This document shows, piece by piece, positions 63,001 to 64,000 of a stretch of 64,000 nucleotides of DNA. How positions within the stretch are numbered: position 1 is the first letter of the stretch; each line of letters opens with the position of its first letter. Made by a program: the position numbers and the translations under genes. The notes beneath the pieces were generated by a model. The model was not told where the DNA came from, made no database searches, and saw only the letters and a list, made by a program, of their open reading frames with translations. Source of the DNA: Pseudomonas sp. IPO3778 (GTDB lineage: Bacteria > Pseudomonadota > Gammaproteobacteria > Pseudomonadales > Pseudomonadaceae); the NCBI RefSeq assembly GCF_013386825.1, contig NZ_JACARC010000017.1:62001-126000 (forward strand). The letters run 5' to 3'.

Positions 63001-64000
63001 CGAATGCGTAACCATCAACGACCATTTGCATAGCCTGGGAAGGAGAGTCTGCAATTTTAATCGAACTAAAAGGTACCAAAGCTTTCAGTTGATCTCGTAG
63101 ATAAAGGGGATCGCTAACTACGATGGCCTTTCCGTTGAGCTCAGTCAGGCTGGATACCCTAGTCCCGGACGTGACGATGACATTACTTAATGAAATAATA
63201 GGTCGCGAGTAAAGCACCTGACCGTAACTACTCTCGGCATATTTGATAGGCAGAATTACGTCAGCCTGTCCCGAGGACATTTTAAACAGCAGCTGTTTCC
63301 AGGTAGAGGCAGGAATCAATTCCGTTTTCAATCCCAGCTTGGCAACTACTTCACGCCAATACTCGTCGGCTAAGCCGTCTTCCCTGCCTTTCTTATTAAT
63401 AAAAGCGACTGGTTTCCAATCAGGATCGTATGCAACCCTCAGGACAGGTAAATTTTCGAGATACTGACGCTCTTCGTCACTTAAAAATAAAGCTGAAGAA
63501 GATTGCTTACTGTTCAGCCAACGAGACTCAAGTCTTGAGATGGTAGCGGAAGAAATCCTGTGCACAGCTTTATTGATCAGCGCACCGCGAAGCGCTTCAT
63601 CCTTCCGAAAAGCAAAACACAACTGCGTTTCGAGTTCCGGAATAGATTGAACTCCCAGCTGCAGGGCGAACAATCCACGCAGAATTGGATAAGCTGCGGC
63701 GCCATCTTCAACAATAACGTCAGCACTGCCCACATTTATTAATTTTAGCGCGTCTGTTAAGTTAGCCACTTCTCGTACTGAAGTATTTGGATGCAAAATC
63801 TTCAGCCATTCAGCGGCTGAATCACCTTGAACTGTCACAATTCGCAACGTTAGTAAGTCTTCCACGGAGGCCCCACCGACGTTTTTTTCAGAACCAATCA
63901 TCAATGCAGGAATTTTGAAATATGGTTCCGAAAAGGTTACGCAGGGTGAACGTCGACTGGTCATAGAAACGTCCGCAGCAACATCAATATTTTTTTGACA
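60032..64000 (-). CDS. BvgS-like hybrid sensor histidine kinase (5' end outside window)
   Basis: This very large membrane kinase is open to the window edge. The frame upstream of the ATG at 63964 continues with DVAADVSMTSRRSPCVTFSEPYF, a typical periplasmic SBP_bac_3 sequence, so the true start lies beyond 64000. Order: the end of one and a complete second periplasmic substrate-binding (Venus-flytrap) domain, a membrane helix (GVAILVVISIGLLLAFFY), two PAS domains and HisKA (ATMSHEIRTPMNG). HATPase (DTGPGM, GGTGLGL), a degenerate receiver, a receiver (LITDCYMPVMDGYS) and an Hpt (LHRLRGGLRMF) follow. It resembles RocS1/RcsC, which control cup fimbriae. Confidence 0.92.
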   Translation of the reverse strand, partial: CQKNIDVAADVSMTSRRSPCVTFSEPYFKIPALMIGSEKNVGGASVEDLLTLRIVTVQGDSAAEWLKILHPNTSVREVANLTDALKLINVGSADVIVEDGAAAYPILRGLFALQLGVQSIPELETQLCFAFRKDEALRGALINKAVHRISSATISRLESRWLNSKQSSSALFLSDEERQYLENLPVLRVAYDPDWKPVAFINKKGREDGLADEYWREVVAKLGLKTELIPASTWKQLLFKMSSGQADVILPIKYAESSYGQVLYSRPIISLSNVIVTSGTRVSSLTELNGKAIVVSDPLYLRDQLKALVPFSSIKIADSPSQAMQMVVDGYAFAYIGNLSIIHPLMLERFSGALQIVAPAEISGDLSIGVIADYERLVPLINRVLRTVTKEQRKAFNTKWLHTTQQEGVSWIAIKQSLGVAILVVISIGLLLAFFYRRLRKEIDQRRDAERAVGDQLQLRDALIETYPYPVVVKDVDKRYFLINHAYEAAFSVNKNELLGKTTLETQHYPGDWSITIDELATQVMRKRENFQSEFTMSNGRGEMRTWLYWMKPFYRANQSLAGVMVTLVDITHIRQVDERAKSLEARLDRITTNLLVGVFEAHQVPRQLPVFSYLAGPIEELLGSKIDDVLADSALLFDTIHPDDLLVLMADMESKAASQQPMRAFFRCRAKGREMHVRVDAVPGDTSSGSVIWNGVWVDVTEAREKSLKLSLAKEAAEEAAHAKSQFLATMSHEIRTPMNGILGLLELLHSKSMSPDQQQIMQMIDESAKSLMTVLNDVLDLSKIEFNQFQLHHQKTDLRALISSVMGIMAHQAHAKGLRVRVVISPALASSIDVDDMRLRQILLNLLSNAIKFTAVGTVLVKVAVTRSTSDAQNLAISVNDTGPGMSNSQRERIFKPFTQGDASITRRYGGTGLGLVISQHLVRLMGGELTLDSEEGTGTQVTIALPVSASSGDYQARTLSGKRVCVDLADGEDREELNYLLLALGATSVPATEFDSTSSCDLYFFDDPEKIQEVSSGLPIEVRDIPILSGWQDTGTGYPTLSSNPFMWGSVVYVCNELLGTTINNSISSHRTGVDQRPLILVAEDHPINQALIKGQLDRLGFDCEIAANGSEALHQFNEHTHCMLITDCYMPVMDGYSLAQKVRGKLHGQHHFPILAMTASILVEEQQRCASAGIDECLLKPLNLNTLRQALRKWLPDSKALLQEPLSETEVNPDFRALLALLDESPEFKELIDGFVETSIVDMAYISSLSIHQDQQRLLEQLHRLRGGLRMFRLSELSKRSERLESDIARGDTTITPASLAGFLKDVRVMLEYLKKIG

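Noticed and set aside
1..64000. CRISPR arrays
   Set aside because: No regularly spaced direct repeats were seen. The only clear tandem repeats are the octanucleotide array at 52449 and the doubled 11-mer at 37739.

Overview
The window is chromosomal DNA of a fluorescent Pseudomonas, most likely of the P. fluorescens group. The evidence is the high GC content by eye of the first ~37 kb, the gene families, REP-type inverted repeats between genes, and a gene order (lptE-holA ... lipA-lipB-ybeD-dacA-rlpA-sltB1-rodA-mrdA-rlmH-rsfS-nadD-proA ... ubiX-mpl-eatR-exaC-eat-eutBC ... ppa) that matches from memory the PA3988-PA4031 region of P. aeruginosa PAO1. This was not verified by alignment.

Core region (1-37.4 kb). 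It starts inside lptE and continues with holA, the ribosome-rescue gene arfA (with an intragenic RNA hairpin), a lytic transglycosylase and LD-carboxypeptidase. A long minus-strand block follows, for lipoate synthesis (lipA, lipB, ybeD) and for cell elongation and peptidoglycan remodelling (dacA, rlpA, sltB1, rodA, mrdA), then rlmH, rsfS, nadD and proA. Many of its start and stop codons overlap, so it probably behaves as one or a few operons. Next come a DNA glycosylase, a DedA-PAP2 fusion, an LrgAB pair, a MaoC hydratase, a MORN-repeat/C13-peptidase lipoprotein, ubiX and mpl. An ethanolamine module (regulator eatR, a sigma-54 promoter, exaC, eat, eutB, eutC) is followed by a GNAT gene, DedA, MtfA and ppa. 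REP/REPIN inverted repeats sit in at least five gaps.

Transition (36.5-39 kb). An orphan S24/LexA-type repressor with a palindromic operator candidate is followed by a short structured region with a possible microprotein, a terminator, and a P4-type tyrosine integrase preceded by a duplicated G-rich 11-mer. This is the left boundary of accessory DNA.

T6SS cargo module (39-48.1 kb, minus strand, order hcp-vgrG-rhs-imm-PAAR). The Rhs protein carries a C-terminal deaminase-fold toxin, released by a canonical DPxG-18-DPxG autocleavage site, and is followed by an Imm1-like immunity gene and a separate PAAR tip protein.

Fimbrial and signalling island (48.1-64 kb). This DNA is strikingly AT-rich up to about 58.9 kb. 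It has an EAL-domain protein, a hybrid sensor kinase, an RcsB-like response regulator, a four-gene chaperone-usher operon (pilin, chaperone, usher, tip adhesin), a dead IS5-family transposase and a BvgS-like hybrid kinase that runs off the window. The layout recalls the cupD/pvrSR/rcsCB island of P. aeruginosa PAPI-1. The main new observation is a palindrome (CCAGAATATTCTGG and a near copy), resembling the enterobacterial RcsAB box, upstream of both the EAL gene and the pilin gene. That suggests the RcsB-like regulator controls both fimbriae and c-di-GMP breakdown. Other notable signals there are a six-copy octanucleotide tandem repeat between the divergent kinase and regulator genes and a GC-rich hairpin right after the pilin gene.
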